A stretch of 64,000 nt of DNA, taken from the NCBI GenBank assembly GCA_023897205.1, contig JAHWDD010000006.1, positions 2,790,001 through 2,854,000 of the forward strand. Direction: 5' to 3'. Below, piece by piece: positions 23,851 through 35,152 of this stretch. The notes beneath the pieces were generated by a model. That model saw nothing but the letters and a program-made list of their open reading frames with translations, had not been told where the DNA came from and searched no databases. The translations under genes and the position numbers were made by a program. Source of the DNA: Exophiala sp. HKRS030 (lineage: Eukaryota > Ascomycota > Eurotiomycetes > Chaetothyriales > Herpotrichiellaceae). Each line of letters opens with the position of its first letter. Position 1 is the first letter of the stretch.

Positions 23851-25148
23851 ATGGCCGGCAAAGCTGTTGTTCTATTCACCTTGTTGGCACCAGCCTTCGG
23901 TGCTGTGCTTCCCAGAGGCCAAGGTGACAATGATAAATCTGTCGCAAATGCTCAGCATCAGACCTCAGCTCAAGGTCAGGACTGGAATGATTGGAATGCT
24001 CCTGTTGAACACAAGACAACCCCTGTTGCTGTGACCACCAAGAAGCCTGAGCCAACTACTACACGGCCAGTTGAACAGACCACCAAGAAGCCAGAGCCCA
24101 CCACAACTCGTCCGGTTGAGCAAACCACCAAAAAGCCCGAGTATACCACCAAGAAGCCAGAGCCTACCACTACACGTCCGGTAGAGCAGACTACCAAGAA
24201 GGACGACTACAAGCCTGAGCCAATCCGAACCACCAAGAAGGATGATTACAAGCCTGAGCCAGTTCAAACTACCAAGAAGGATGATTACAAGCCTGAGCCA
24301 ATCAAGACAACCTTGACGACAACTAGCAAGAAGGCTGAAGATACAGGCTCGTGGTACGACTGGGTCAACAAGGGTGTTGAAAACTCTGGTGGAGACGACA
24401 AGAAGGATAACCACAAGAATGATCAGCCAGCTGTGACTAATGCTCCTCAGCAAGATGGCAAAAAGGATGATAAGAAGGACGACAAGCCCGCACCAGCGCC
24501 AGTCCCAGCTCCCCAAGAAGACAAGAAGTACGACGATAAGAAGCAGAATGACAAGCAGCACGATCAACCCAAACCCGCACCTGCCCCTGTCCCAGCTCCT
24601 CAAGAAGACAAGAAGCAAGACGACAAGAAACAAGATCAACCTGCACCCGCACCTGCCCCAGCTCCTCAAAAAGACCAGGCATGGAATGATTGGCAAGGCG
24701 CTCCCGCCCCAGCTCCCAAAGATGATGGCAAGAAAGATGAGCAGCCAGCTCCCGCGCCAGCGCCAGCCCCTGAGCCGGTCAAAGACGACAAGAAGCACGA
24801 CGCCCCTGCGCCTGCCCCGGCTCCTGAGCCAGTGAAGGACGACAGAAAGTATGATGACAAGAAGCATGATGCTCCCGCCCCGCTCCTGCCCCTGAGCCAG
24901 TCAAAGACGACAAGAAATACGACGACAAGAAGCAAGACGTTCCCGCCCCAGCACCCGCGCCCATCGAGAACAAGCAACAAGAAAAGCCGCAAGAATGCCA
25001 GCCTGCGACCGTCACCATCACCGTGACCGCCGAAGCCGCCCAGAAGACCGACGACGGCAAGCAATGGGGCGACTGGCGTGGAAACAACAACGGCCACAGA
25101 GGTGGTGATAACGACAACAACAACAAGGGTGGGAACAAGGGATACTAA
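23851..25148 (+). CDS. Secreted Pro/Thr/Lys/Ala-rich repeat protein
   Basis: The ATG at 23851 opens a signal peptide (Lys, then a hydrophobic VVLFTLLAPAFGA core, likely cleaved near residue 18-20). The mature part is low complexity: TTKKPEPTTTRPVEQ repeats, then KKDDYKPEP repeats, then blocks of PAPAPAP alternating with DDKK/YDDKK. Two WNDW motifs and a WYDW motif interrupt it. The tail holds a single Cys and a TVTITVT strand typical of fungal cell-wall or secreted proteins, then a Gly/Asn-rich end. The frame shifts at the C4 run 24878-24881; one added base continues the repeats to the TAA at 25146-25148, giving 432 residues. Probably an O-glycosylated extracellular or wall-associated protein. 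It is an orphan-like composition, so no function is assigned. The 300-codon antisense frame is a repeat artefact. Confidence 0.75.
24028..24310 (+). repeat. Tandem coding repeats TTKKPEPTTTRPVEQ and KKDDYKPEP
   Basis: Three to four near-identical 45-bp units encoding TTKKPEP/TTTRPVEQ are followed by three 36-bp units encoding TTKKDDYKPEP(I/V). The DNA identity between copies is high, so copy number may vary between strains. Confidence 0.8.
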
Positions 25149-26545
25149 ATCCACACCTTCGCCTTCATCAACACAACTCACTCCCAACCCCTTTAATTTA
25201 TAAAATCTATTCAACGACCTCCCACTCGGCTTTTGAAGAGCTATGCGCGTGTGCTTGTGTGGGTCATGGCAAGATCTTTTCCAACGAATTCATTTTCACA
25301 TTCTGGGGCATATTCTACCAAAAGGGTAATATAAAAATGCTTTTGGGGATTACTAGATAATTCTGATGATCAATGGGGAAAAGGAACACGAAAATGGCGT
25401 TTTTTTTGGAAAATATTTCAAATACTCTGTACCATTTCTGGTTATCAGAGGTCTGTTGACATCTGGTTTAATCTACGATGATAGATTGCTGGATATAGAT
25501 TTCCAGTTCAGATGGAAAAATGGACATATATAGTCACTCCTTAGTATTTAATTTATATTGGATATGATATAAACCAGCTGTTCCCAGTTTGATCCATTTC
25601 AATTCGATGGGTTTGTAAATTTGGTATCTTGGTAATACTTCATGATACTTATAACGGTGATGGTGCTAGTAGTGGAAAGTAGTAGACGAGTATTTACGGT
25701 GAGGTGAGAAACCAGTGGCAAGAGGTAAATTTTTTGAACAGTTATCTCGGAAATCTAGACGTGACGCGGATGCTGGAACGATTAGAAGTCAAGCAGCAAC
25801 AACCAGCGAGACCTTAGATGCCAAGGTCACTCTCTCGATCAAAAGACAAGCGAGATCCGAATTGCGCCAGAACCTTGCGTCATGTATCTGGGAGTATTCA
25901 TTGGCGGTTGTCGAGACTGTAACTTGTGGATAGATGCTTGGGAATGACGAAGTGTCTCGCCATCGAGGTCTTATTTCTTCTCAGGCAAAGGCGTACTCCG
26001 GCCAGTTACCAAGAGTGATAAAGTGGGTAGGAGAGGAGAGTGAATGGAAACACTAAACATTGGATCACAGTCTGTAATCCAAGCATTGCGTTCTGGAAAC
26101 TGCTCTGCATGGAGAAATCCACAGTAACTTGCAGAAGTGTATCGTATTGGGGAGGTTTCGTTCCTCGATGGTGTTGGCAAAGTCTTAATCTCTACCAAAC
26201 TCATTCGGTCAGGTAACTTGATCAGTGTTGCAAGTCAACCGGCATCCATCTTGGTGGTTCCAAATCTCAATCGCGTAATGTTGGACTCTTGACGCAAACA
26301 GGGTCAGGGTTGCTTATTGTCGGTGGGAGGATTTGAAGGGCCTCCATAGGGCCAGGTTGCGGAAGATCCAGTCGAGTCCAATCCCACGCATAGTAATTGC
26401 CAAAGGACAGCCGCAAGATGGATCGGCCATGGGTCGAGAACAAGTTCGTCTTTGGTTGTGTCGTTGTCAAAAAGAGTCTCCTCAATGAGATCGAGAGTGG
26501 AATGCCTATGTGTTGAATGCGCTTTGCGTAGCCAGCGACAGAGTA
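25149..26545. other. Convergent 3' region, 1.4 kb
   Basis: AT-rich spacer after the secreted repeat protein (25310-25700 is notably AT-rich with an eight-T run near 25400) and after the RING gene stop on the other strand. No gene seen; open frames around 25971-26567 show no motif. Confidence 0.4.
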
Positions 26546-27199
26546 TCAGCCGTACAGGCCATCCCACTCTTCCTCTTCATCATCTAATGCTGCATTTTTC
26601 TTGATCTCCTCTAGCCTCTTCTTCTTCCGATCTCTCTCACGCTGTGCTAAATCGGCTCGATCCAGCGGACATGTTCCATTCAATAGTAACCATGGTCTGA
26701 TGCACTCTAAATCAAACACATGACTTGTATGGCATGGTAATCGCACCAAAAGGGGGTGAGGATCTTCCGCAAAGGCATTCCCACAGATTGGACAATCTGC
26801 ATCCTTTTTCACTTTCTTGATGTTTACCCGCTCCAGGTTTGCAATATATTCTTCATCCACACCTTTCACTTCTTGTGGCGGTCTCTCGGCAGAGCTCATC
26901 AGAGTTTCGATCATGCTTTCCAGTAAGTCGGATTCACTATCATTGTCTCTTTGCATTATTTGAAAGGCCTCAGCAAGGGAACGGAAAGCTGCAGAGACAT
27001 CTCCAGGTACAGGTAGTGCGCCCTCTCTGGTACGATTTTCGGGTTCTTGAGGTCTGATTTCGGAGAGAAGGCTCATAAAGGATGAAAGATCAGGTCGTCG
27101 TGAGTGCGTGTTATTTGGGGCATCATGGGCGTGCTCACCTCGAAGCTGTTAGTTTGTTACAATGTAGTTGACACTGTACTCACTTTCGTAACTCGCCAT
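26546..27199 (-). CDS. RING-finger protein with Asp-substituted zinc ligands
   Basis: Exon 1 (27199-27184) encodes five residues plus one base; a 45-nt intron ends at a CGAG acceptor; exon 2 is 27138-26546. The product is 202 residues. A zinc-binding RING-like module spans about residues 120-165: CPIC, then a Cys-x3-His, a DLEC and finally CPLD. Compared with RING-H2 (C-x-H-x2-H-x2-C ... C-x2-C), the fifth and eighth ligand positions are Asp here. It is followed by a basic/acidic coiled stretch rich in Arg, Lys and Glu and a WDGLYG end. Likely an E3 ubiquitin ligase or RING-like scaffold; substrate unknown. It is divergent from PAN2. The short first exon is an inference from splice logic; the internal Met at 27076 is an alternative start. 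Confidence 0.75.
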
Positions 27200-27910
27200 G
27201 GTTATTTATTCTCTGCTGGTAGAATTATCTGGGTTAACAAAAAGTAAAACCTAGTGTGAGCAACCAAAAATCGTGACCGAGAAAAAAGACGAGCAGCGTG
27301 GTTCTTCTATCCCGGCGCTGGTGATGGATGGTAGTCGGCAGGTGAGTGACGGTCACGATTCAGGCATATCAAGGCAGGCGCGGCCGCGTAGTTTCTACCC
27401 CGCGGAACCCACGTTGCCAACAGGCCCGCAGCTAATGCATTTAGAGGGTAGCAAGTAGCCAAACAGAATAGCCCTGTTCGGGCAAAGACTTCTGGGGAGA
27501 CTGAAAAGAGATTTTCGAACCACTCTCAGGGACATATCATAAGCATCTCGAAAGTATGGGCGATGACTAGAAGTTCAGCAGAGGATGTCGTCTTCCCACA
27601 CCAGCTGAAAGGGTATATGATATATCACACGTGAAGAGGAAGTACTCCTCCGTATGTTTATCAATGGAAGCTATGCTCGCTCAGCCACAGGTCAGCCACC
27701 TTACCAGCCTCAATCTGATGGCGAGTCGGCTTGGAACCTCAACTTACTCATAACCACTTCCTGATACCGTCGTATAGACTTATACATCAAACCAAACAAT
27801 CCAGCCATGTCATCCATCTAGGTCCACTGATCGCCAAGGCTCCTTCTAGTTCGACTCCCGCTATGTCTCTTCCCCCAGATAAATGATCATTGGTCATAGA
27901 TCTTTACCTG
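27200..27910. other. Divergent promoter region RING / PAN2
   Basis: 711 bp between the starts of the RING gene (minus) and PAN2 (plus), serving both. A short ATG-initiated frame begins at 27890, out of frame just upstream of the PAN2 ATG (27911), so the PAN2 leader may carry an upstream start. Confidence 0.4.
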
Positions 27911-30900
27911 ATGGAGGCAGACTGGGATGAGATCGCTCGTGTCGCTGTGCCTTCCTCAGGCCTACATGCGATACCAGCTCCAGCCAGCGCCGTAGCTTTT
28001 GATGATGTGGAGGAATTGTTGTGGGTCGGGAACGATCAGGTAACTCTCTCAACCTTTGTGGTAAATTATCACCTTAACCTCCACTACAGGGACGCGTGGT
28101 TTCTTTCTATGGGCCTGAACTGCAGCGATATGTTTCAGTCAAGGCACATATAGCGGAAGGCCCGGTGAAGCAATTGTTGGTGACAGAGAAAGGCATTGTA
28201 TCGATATCTTCGACGAGCGTACACCTTGTGTCCCGAAGAGGCTTGACTCAATGGCACATCTCACACCAATTGATGACAGATTTACGGTGCATGACATTCA
28301 CCGAGGGTACCAACTTGATCATTGTCGCAGGTTGCCAAAAGACTTTCTTCATTATCGATATTGACAAAGGTCAAATAGTATCACAGCATCCTGCCAAAGC
28401 CAACTATACTTTGATGAAGAAGAGCCGGCATATCTGTGCCGCGACCGACGATGGTAATGTTCATGTGCTCGACCTGAATGGGTTTGAAATCCTCAAGTCT
28501 TGGAAAGCTCATGCGACTGCAGTCAATGATATGGATGCGCATCACGATTTCCTTGTGACTTGCGGGTTTTCCGTAAGGCAACTAGGAGTTCCAATCGTTG
28601 ATCCACTTGCAAATGTCTATGATCTCAAGCACTTGACCTCGCTTCCACCAATCCCATTTCATCCAGGTGCTGCATATGTCCGTTTACATCCGAGGTTACA
28701 AACAACTGCCTTTGTTGCTTCACAAACGGGGCAGATGCAGGTGGTTGATCTGATGAATCCAACAAACATCATGCTGAAACAAGCAAATGTTCAATTCATG
28801 CTCGGCATGGAGATTTCGTCTTCTGGCGATGCAGCGGTCATCACGGATACAAATGGCCTCATATATCTCTGGGGTTCTCCGACGAGACTTCGCTTCAACA
28901 ATATTAGCAAAGAGACTGAGTTTGCAGATCCGACTCCGCAACAGCTCCCACACGTCGATTGGGTCGACGCACCTTTGAACACAATCGGTATGCCTCATTA
29001 CACAACTCCTTTACTATCTGCATGGCCGAGTCATTCCGTCTTTGAGGTTGGAGCCCCGCCAAACCCTGTCGATCCAGGTCTTTTATTTCATTCGCGCACT
29101 GCGGAGATGGGACACTACGCGCCAAACTTGAATCCTCGAAAACTCCACCGTTATCAAGTTGAGGACACTAGGGCTGGACATATGCCAGCTTCGATTGCAG
29201 CCCCTAAGTTTTTGAGTGAAAAGGCACGAGACTCGACTCCCAACCCGCATGGTCGCAAGCTCTCTGATGCCGCCGAGTCACTGGCTGGTCTTACAGTGAA
29301 CGGTAGAGCCCAAACAGACGAGGAGCGTATGCTCAAATACAGCAATGTTGAAATCAAGTACAGTCGTTTTGGAGTCGACGATTTTGATTTCAAGTATTAC
29401 AACAAAACCCCATACTCTGGTCTGGAAACACACATTTCGAACTCTTTCGTCAACTCTCTACTTCAGCTCTATCGCTTTGTTCCGTTGATTCGAAATGTCG
29501 CGATCCAACACGCAGCAACATCGTGTGTTGCAGGTGGCTGTCTGCTTTGTGAGTTTGGGTTCCTTTTCGACATGTTGGAGAAGGCAAATGGCCAGAATTG
29601 TCAAGCAACCAATCTTCTGAGGGCATTCAGCGCATCTAGGGAAGCGGCGAACCTCAATCTGTTTGAACATTTGTCCTTGGCTAATGGCACACCATTGTCG
29701 ACAACAATTCAATCAGTGAATCGATTCTTCTTGAAACAAATGGCGCACGACTATGTCACAATGGCCAGCAAAAGCGATGGTATCGATGAAATTCTAGCGA
29801 GCAATGCTTTCGAGGCCATTCGTTGTATGTATTGCAACAATGAGACGACCAAACCTGCGAGCACGTATGTGCATGACCTGATCTATCCTCAACTTGACCC
29901 GAAACACGCGATTAAGAATCCGATGTTCAAATTTGCTTCGATTCTGAAGACGACTATTGAACGGGAAGCCAAGAATCGAGGGTGGTGCAGTCGGTGCCGG
30001 AGATATCAACAACTGGCAATTCGCAAGACAGTGCGACAATTACCGTATGTGCTGATGCTTAATTCCACGCTGGGGAATCACGCCAATATGCGCACATTAT
30101 GGGAACAACCGGGATTTTTGCCCAACGAGATCGGAATCATCCTCCAAGATCGCAACGTGTATTGCTTTGAAGGGTCGGACCTTCAACTTCACCTGCGCAA
30201 TAAGTCACCAAACCTGGTGGTATATGAGCTTGTTGGATTCGTTGCCGAGATTGATACAAGTGAAAGGCACCAACCTCATTTGGTCAGCATGATCAATGTT
30301 GAGACCTCGAACCCGGGAGTCGAAGTTGGGCAGAACCACAAAGTGTTCCCAAATTGGCATCTCTTTAATGATTTCCTCGTATCACCAGTTGATCCGAGGG
30401 AGGCTATTCATTTCAACAAAGGTTGGAAGATGCCAAGTGTGATTGCATACCAAATCAAGACGGCACATGGTAAACTTGACCAGACGTGGAGGCAAACGAT
30501 AGACACGACGCTGCTTTATCAACATTACAGCATTAACGGACTTTATCCGACGAACGAATGCAAAATCCTGTCACCGGAAGAAAACCCTCAAGCAGGAACT
30601 CCGATTGCATTAGACACGGAATTTGTGGAATTGGAGAAAGCGGAAATTGATGTCAAAGCGGATGGTTCTCAAGAGACGATCCGACCAGCCAAAAATGGAC
30701 TTGCACGTGTCAGTGTGATTCGAGGTCAGGGTGAAGAGGAAGGAGTACCGTTCATCGACGATTATATCACGATTTACGAAACGATTGTGGATTACAAGAC
30801 ACAATACTCGGGGATACGACCCGGGGATTTGGACCCTCAGTTGTCGACACACAACTTGGTACCGTTAAAAGTGGCGTACAAGAAACTTTGGATCTTACTC

Positions 30901-31470
30901 AACCTCGGGTGCATCTTTGTGGGTCACGGGCTCGCATCTGATTTCCGCAAGGCGAACATTCACGTACCAAAATCGCAGACAGTTGATACACAATACTTGT
31001 ACCTTGGGTCAGGAAGAAATCGACGATTCTCGCTTCGATACCTCGCCTGGGCAGTGTTCAGGGAGTGGATCCAAGAGGAGAGTATTGAGGATGGTGCTAA
31101 CGATGGCCATGACAGTATTGAAGACGCGAGAATGGCATTGAGATTGTGGCGCAAATTCCAGGAATATGAAGATGCCGGGATAGCAGAGCAAATGATTGAA
31201 GATATCTACCGGAAGGGAACCAAATATGGATGGAAGCCACCTCCTCGAAGCATTGGAGGGACATTATTAACCGAAGCAGTGGGGACTGGAGGGGCTAACA
31301 GTGCAGTTCAGAGCGGAAGAAATACCCCTGATATGAGTTCGGGACCCTTACCCACATCGCCACCGTCGTCAAAGATGGGTGCAAGTGGAGGAGTATTCAG
31401 ATTGAATGCTGCAGGGGCGGGAACTTTTGTGCCAGGAAATGGAATTGTAAAAGAGAGTCCTTTGAGATGA
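27911..31470 (+). CDS. PAN2: Poly(A)-specific ribonuclease subunit Pan2
   Basis: Pan2 with Pan3 trims mRNA poly(A) tails in the cytoplasm. Exon 1 is 27911-28039 and exon 2 is 28090-31470, giving 1169 residues, normal for filamentous fungi. The N-terminus is a WD40-like propeller, followed by a linker that contacts Pan3. Next comes a ubiquitin-hydrolase-like fold without catalytic Cys (the region reading [16 protein letters not shown] shows Asn-Ser at that place). Last is a DEDD exonuclease domain: DTEFVELE (about residue 900), the second Asp in GHGLASDFR, and the HDSIEDA block with the last acidic residue (about residue 1065). The Gly/Ser/Pro-rich tail is disordered. All catalytic acids are present and the frame is intact. 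Confidence 0.95.
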
Positions 31471-33073
31471 TGAGGATGCGGATGAGGATAGGGATTAGGA
31501 TGAGAGGATGTGAGTTAAGTGATTGGAAGATAGGTATGAAGAAGGGTGTAGAATACAAGGGGAGATGGAATCAGGGAGGAGGATGGGATGATTCTCAAGA
31601 GTCCAGTGTGGTAGGGAGATGTTCGTAAGTGAGTACCCTGCTAGAAAATACCAAAGACCAATCATTCCCTGAATGTTGAATTTGTAAAGTGCAAATGCTG
31701 GATAGTCAAATGTGAGAGTAAGGAGGGTGAAGTATCAATCGAGGGAAGAATGTGCGAGATGAACGATAATAGGTACGAGGGTTTGATATTGAGATGACAG
31801 TAAATGACCGATGCGCATGGGAGATACTTTAGGTACAGAGTGTACGGAGTACTATATCTTATCTCGCTACTCGTTGATGATCCCCAGATCAGGCTTGATG
31901 GACCACCCTGGAAGGATTAAGCTGACCGGAACTGATGTGGTACTCCGTACTGAACGCCGTACCTGCATTTGTGCCGCTGCGGTGTGCCTCTGGGTGAGGA
32001 ACTTATTAGCCCAAAGCCCAAACGCCTGCGCTGGAGCGTAGGGATAAACACTGATGAATAGTGCCCGAGGCACCTAACGTCCATCACTTCAGTACGCAGT
32101 ACACTGGTTCCAGGCTTCAGCGGCGTGGTAAATTATAAGGGCCGGCGATTGCATTCCAAGAGGAAGGATTTGCAACAACAGGCACCTAACAGGGGTTACA
32201 AAAGCCGTAGCCAATGAACACCGACTTGCCAAGTGGACACGGTGGCTGGCGCAATGTCCTCCGTCGGCCTGGCGTGGCCTAGGCACCCTGCGTACACCTT
32301 AAGGTAGCCGGGGTTCGGCTGGGCCCTGGGCACCTGCTGGGGGCAACTATTTTTGGTGTGAGCCTCGCTCTCGTTCCTGGCTTTCCTCGCAACCCAAGAG
32401 AACCAAGACACTTTGGGATTAGGGGGCCTCGTGGCGCCTCTTCTTCTCGTTGGAGCTTTGCAGTTTGGGGTCTTTGTCAACCTTGTCAACCCTTGCAAAT
32501 CCTCGTCCCACCGACCCCCGACCACCGAAGTACGAGTCTGAAGGCTGAGCCAGCAAATCTCTTCTCCATGATCCGCAGCAAAGCAAACTGATGTTTCAGA
32601 ATCATTATACGGAGTCACGGAGTACATATTGAAAGACGAATCCCGCCCCAGGTAGGTCTGTGAAGATGAATTGGTAGGATATCCTCTTCATCCTAATCTT
32701 CTTTTCAATTCGAATTCTGCTACTCAATCATCAATCGACCGACAAAGGAATCAGCTGTCAATGACAAGAAAAGTGATTTGCTGAATTGCTGTCATTGATC
32801 TGTCGTCGTCGTCGTTGCCGTCATCTTCTCCATATCCACTCAACAACACGCGTCCCTGTCCCTCGAGACGTTTCTTGTCGCAGAACCACCCGCCAACCAC
32901 CCCTTACTACTACGACTACTACGACTACCCGCATCCACCATCCACATATCCGTGCTTCATCTTTATTGCCCCTGCCCCTTCAACACGCCAACCCCTCTCC
33001 AATCGACTCTGCCACTACCGTCTACTACATCTAATATTACCACCGTTCATCGCCCTTTTGTCCTTTTCCTACG
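31471..33073. other. Intergenic, 1.6 kb, with clustered TACGGAGTA motifs
   Basis: Spacer between PAN2 and the MARVEL-type gene, both plus strand. It contains three loci with the TACGGAGTA(C) motif (31843-31852, 31940-31950 reverse, 32608-32625 tandem). A pyrimidine-rich promoter-like stretch occupies 32690-33060. No gene supported. Confidence 0.5.
31843..31950. repeat. TACGGAGTAC motif pair (dispersed palindrome-like motif)
   Basis: A TACGGAGTAC at 31843-31852 faces its reverse complement GTACTCCGTAC at 31940-31950. The same motif occurs outside coding sequence at 18019, 32608-32625, 36469, 51230 and 60603. Function unknown; it may be a regulatory or transposon-derived dispersed motif. Confidence 0.6.
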
Positions 33074-33946
33074 ATGGCCAAAGTTAAGAGCAGGCCACAG
33101 GCATATCCCGCAATGTCATTCCACCTGATTCGAGCCATTGCATTTATTTCCCAGGCCATCGTCTCAGGCATTCTGATATGGTTCTGTCTACGACTGAGAA
33201 AAGATGGGTTTAAACTGCCTTGGACGTTCCTCATCGTGAGTATTCATCTCCCCTATCCTATATCAAACCAATCCAACATCAACTAACCCAACCCTCCCAT
33301 CTAGGTCCTCGCCGCATCACTCCTCTCCCTCCTCACACTCATCATCACGACCTTCTTCTACCTGTGTGCCTTCCTGTCGCCCCTCTTCAACCTGATCCTC
33401 AACGTGTCCATCATCATCATCCAATTCGTCGGCTATGTCCTGCTCACATGGAACATGTACGGCGCACTAGGCCACTCATGCAGCCGCTCGACCTGGGGTA
33501 ATTCGGACGGCGTCATGGTCTGCCAGACTTACAAGGCCTTCTACTCATTCGCCGTGTTCGCCTTACTCGCTCAAATCGCACTTATCGTCTTGGATGTCCG
33601 CAGCCGTCGACAGCAGACGAGGTTGGGTCGCTATGGCAATATCGAGGCCTCGAATTCAAAGGATGTCAAGTTGGATAAGCTAGATCGATCAGGCCTTGGT
33701 GGCGCTGGTACTGGTGCTGGTGGTGTTGGCCATGCCCATCAACCCAGCCATGCAAGTTCAGTCGACAGTGTGCCCTATGGCATCACCGATTACAGCGACC
33801 AGCCGACCCGGCCAGTGGCGTATCAACCGCCCACTTATGCTCCCCATCCTCAGCAGCAAGTGCGCATGGGTGATTATGGTAATACCGGCTATGGCCCGCA
33901 GCAGGCATATGGAAGCGGTGCTTATGGGTATTACAACAGCAGATGA
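33074..33946 (+). CDS. MARVEL-type four-helix membrane protein
   Basis: Exon 1 is 33074-33235 and exon 2 is 33305-33946; the 69-nt intron is GT-AG and keeps frame. The product is 267 residues. Four hydrophobic segments lie at about residues 17-38, 53-75, 82-103 and 135-155, with a Cys pair (SCS and VCQ) in the loop before the fourth helix. This is the layout of fungal MARVEL-domain proteins, which sit in plasma-membrane or vesicle membranes and take part in membrane apposition or trafficking. The C-terminus is cytosolic, rich in Gly, Tyr, Pro and Gln (YGPQQAYGSGAYGYY) and probably disordered. The family is assigned by topology and fungal precedent, not by a diagnostic residue. Confidence 0.7.
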
Positions 33947-34394
33947 TAAAAAAGGCAAAAGAGATCTTGTTAGATCCGGATATTTGTTTTTGTGTGATGA
34001 AGCATAGCGACGGCGTTTTTAATTCCAAAATCTCTCATGACTAGAATGCAACAGAAGAATTGCATGAATGACTCGGGATGGATATCTCTGCTGGATAGAT
34101 GGATTATCTATAGATATACCCCGGTAAAATGTATTGAACATTGTTTTGTATATCCTCCTCTATGACGATGAGTGTGATTGTGATTGTGATGATGACCAGA
34201 GAATGACGGATGGGTATCTCAAAAGGACCAAAAAGAAAGCCGTCAAGAACTCGCATGTAAACCAAACTCCCAAACTCCGTCTTTCTGTCTCTGTCTCTCT
34301 CTCCCTCTATCCAATTCCTCTCATGACCCTGACCCCGACCCCGACCTCGACCCTGAACACTCACCACAGGCAGACAGATCCACGGGGATCCAAA
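33947..34394. other. Convergent 3' region
   Basis: 448 bp between the stop of the MARVEL-type gene and the stop of the minus-strand gene. It contains a ctct / ccgacc simple-sequence stretch at 34280-34350. No gene seen. Confidence 0.4.
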
Positions 34395-35152
34395 TCACCA
34401 ATTATGCTGAATCTCAAACAACAACTCGGCCAACCTCCTGACCTCCTTGGCCTGGACATTCCGAATCTCATCTCTAATCTGCTCCAGCAACTCCTCGCTC
34501 AAACCCCCTTCCTCCGCGCATACACATCGAGGCCGGCAGGCGTAAACAGGGTCTTTTGGAAATACGTGACGGCCCAGCCGCCATCCTCATCGCCATAACC
34601 CAACACCTGCCAATGGCTGCTGGCGATCTTGAGCAGACCGCGCCCGCGCCAGCTATACGCGCCCACGACCTCGGCGTCGGGCGTGTCGACGCCCTCGACC
34701 TTCTTGCGCTTTTCGCTCGTCAGCGGCTGGTATTCGACAAGGTCGTCCAGCACTTCGGCGTTGTTCGGTAGGCTGCGGTACGTGATGGTCACGTTGCGGT
34801 TGCTCTTCCACATCGGGAGCGTGCTGTGTGTCACGTGCCACAGGCCTTGCAGGAAGGACACGCTCGGAGGGACGAAGTCTGAGGGGGTGCTGGTGATGGA
34901 GGTGCTGGGGCTGCGGAAGTTGAGCCCCGTGCGTTCGGGAGGGGAGGAGGAGGAGTTGTTGTTGTTGTTGTGTGGTGAGCGCGCTGGGATTGTGTGGTTG
35001 TGGTTGTGGTTGTAGTTGTGGTGCTGACTGGGACTGGGACTGGGACTGGGACTGTGGCCGTGGGTGGTGACTCTGGCTGCGGATGCTGATGCTGGTGCTG
35101 CAGTGGTCGTGGTTGTCGTGGTGGTGCTGCTGCTCGACGCCATGGTTTCCAA
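34395..35152 (-). CDS. Conserved-looking small protein, lipocalin-like fold suspected
   Basis: The N-terminal about 95 residues are low complexity (Ser/Thr, then His/Asn, then Pro/Ser). The C-terminal about 150 residues look globular: FLQGLWHVTHSTLPMW, then a strand-rich section (VTITYR, EYQPL, GAYSWRGRGLL, WQVLGY, WAVTYFQKT, PAGLDVY) and a final amphipathic helix. That pattern of short strands resembles a lipocalin-type barrel seen in some fungal hypothetical proteins; I cannot name a function. The frame stops early at the G5 run (34504-34508); one added G continues into a helical, charged tail ending at TGA 34397-34395, total 252 residues. Start may be the second Met (35143). The family is unrecognised; the coding nature is well supported by composition. 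Confidence 0.6.

Noticed and set aside
23965..24867. 300-codon open frame antisense to the secreted repeat protein, Leu/Val-rich
   Set aside because: It arises from the reverse complement of Pro/Lys/Asp repeats. There is no start context, splice structure or domain, and the sense strand has a signal peptide and a TATA box.
24666..25214. 182-codon minus-strand open frame
   Set aside because: Same repeat artefact as above, overlapping the 3' half of the sense gene.
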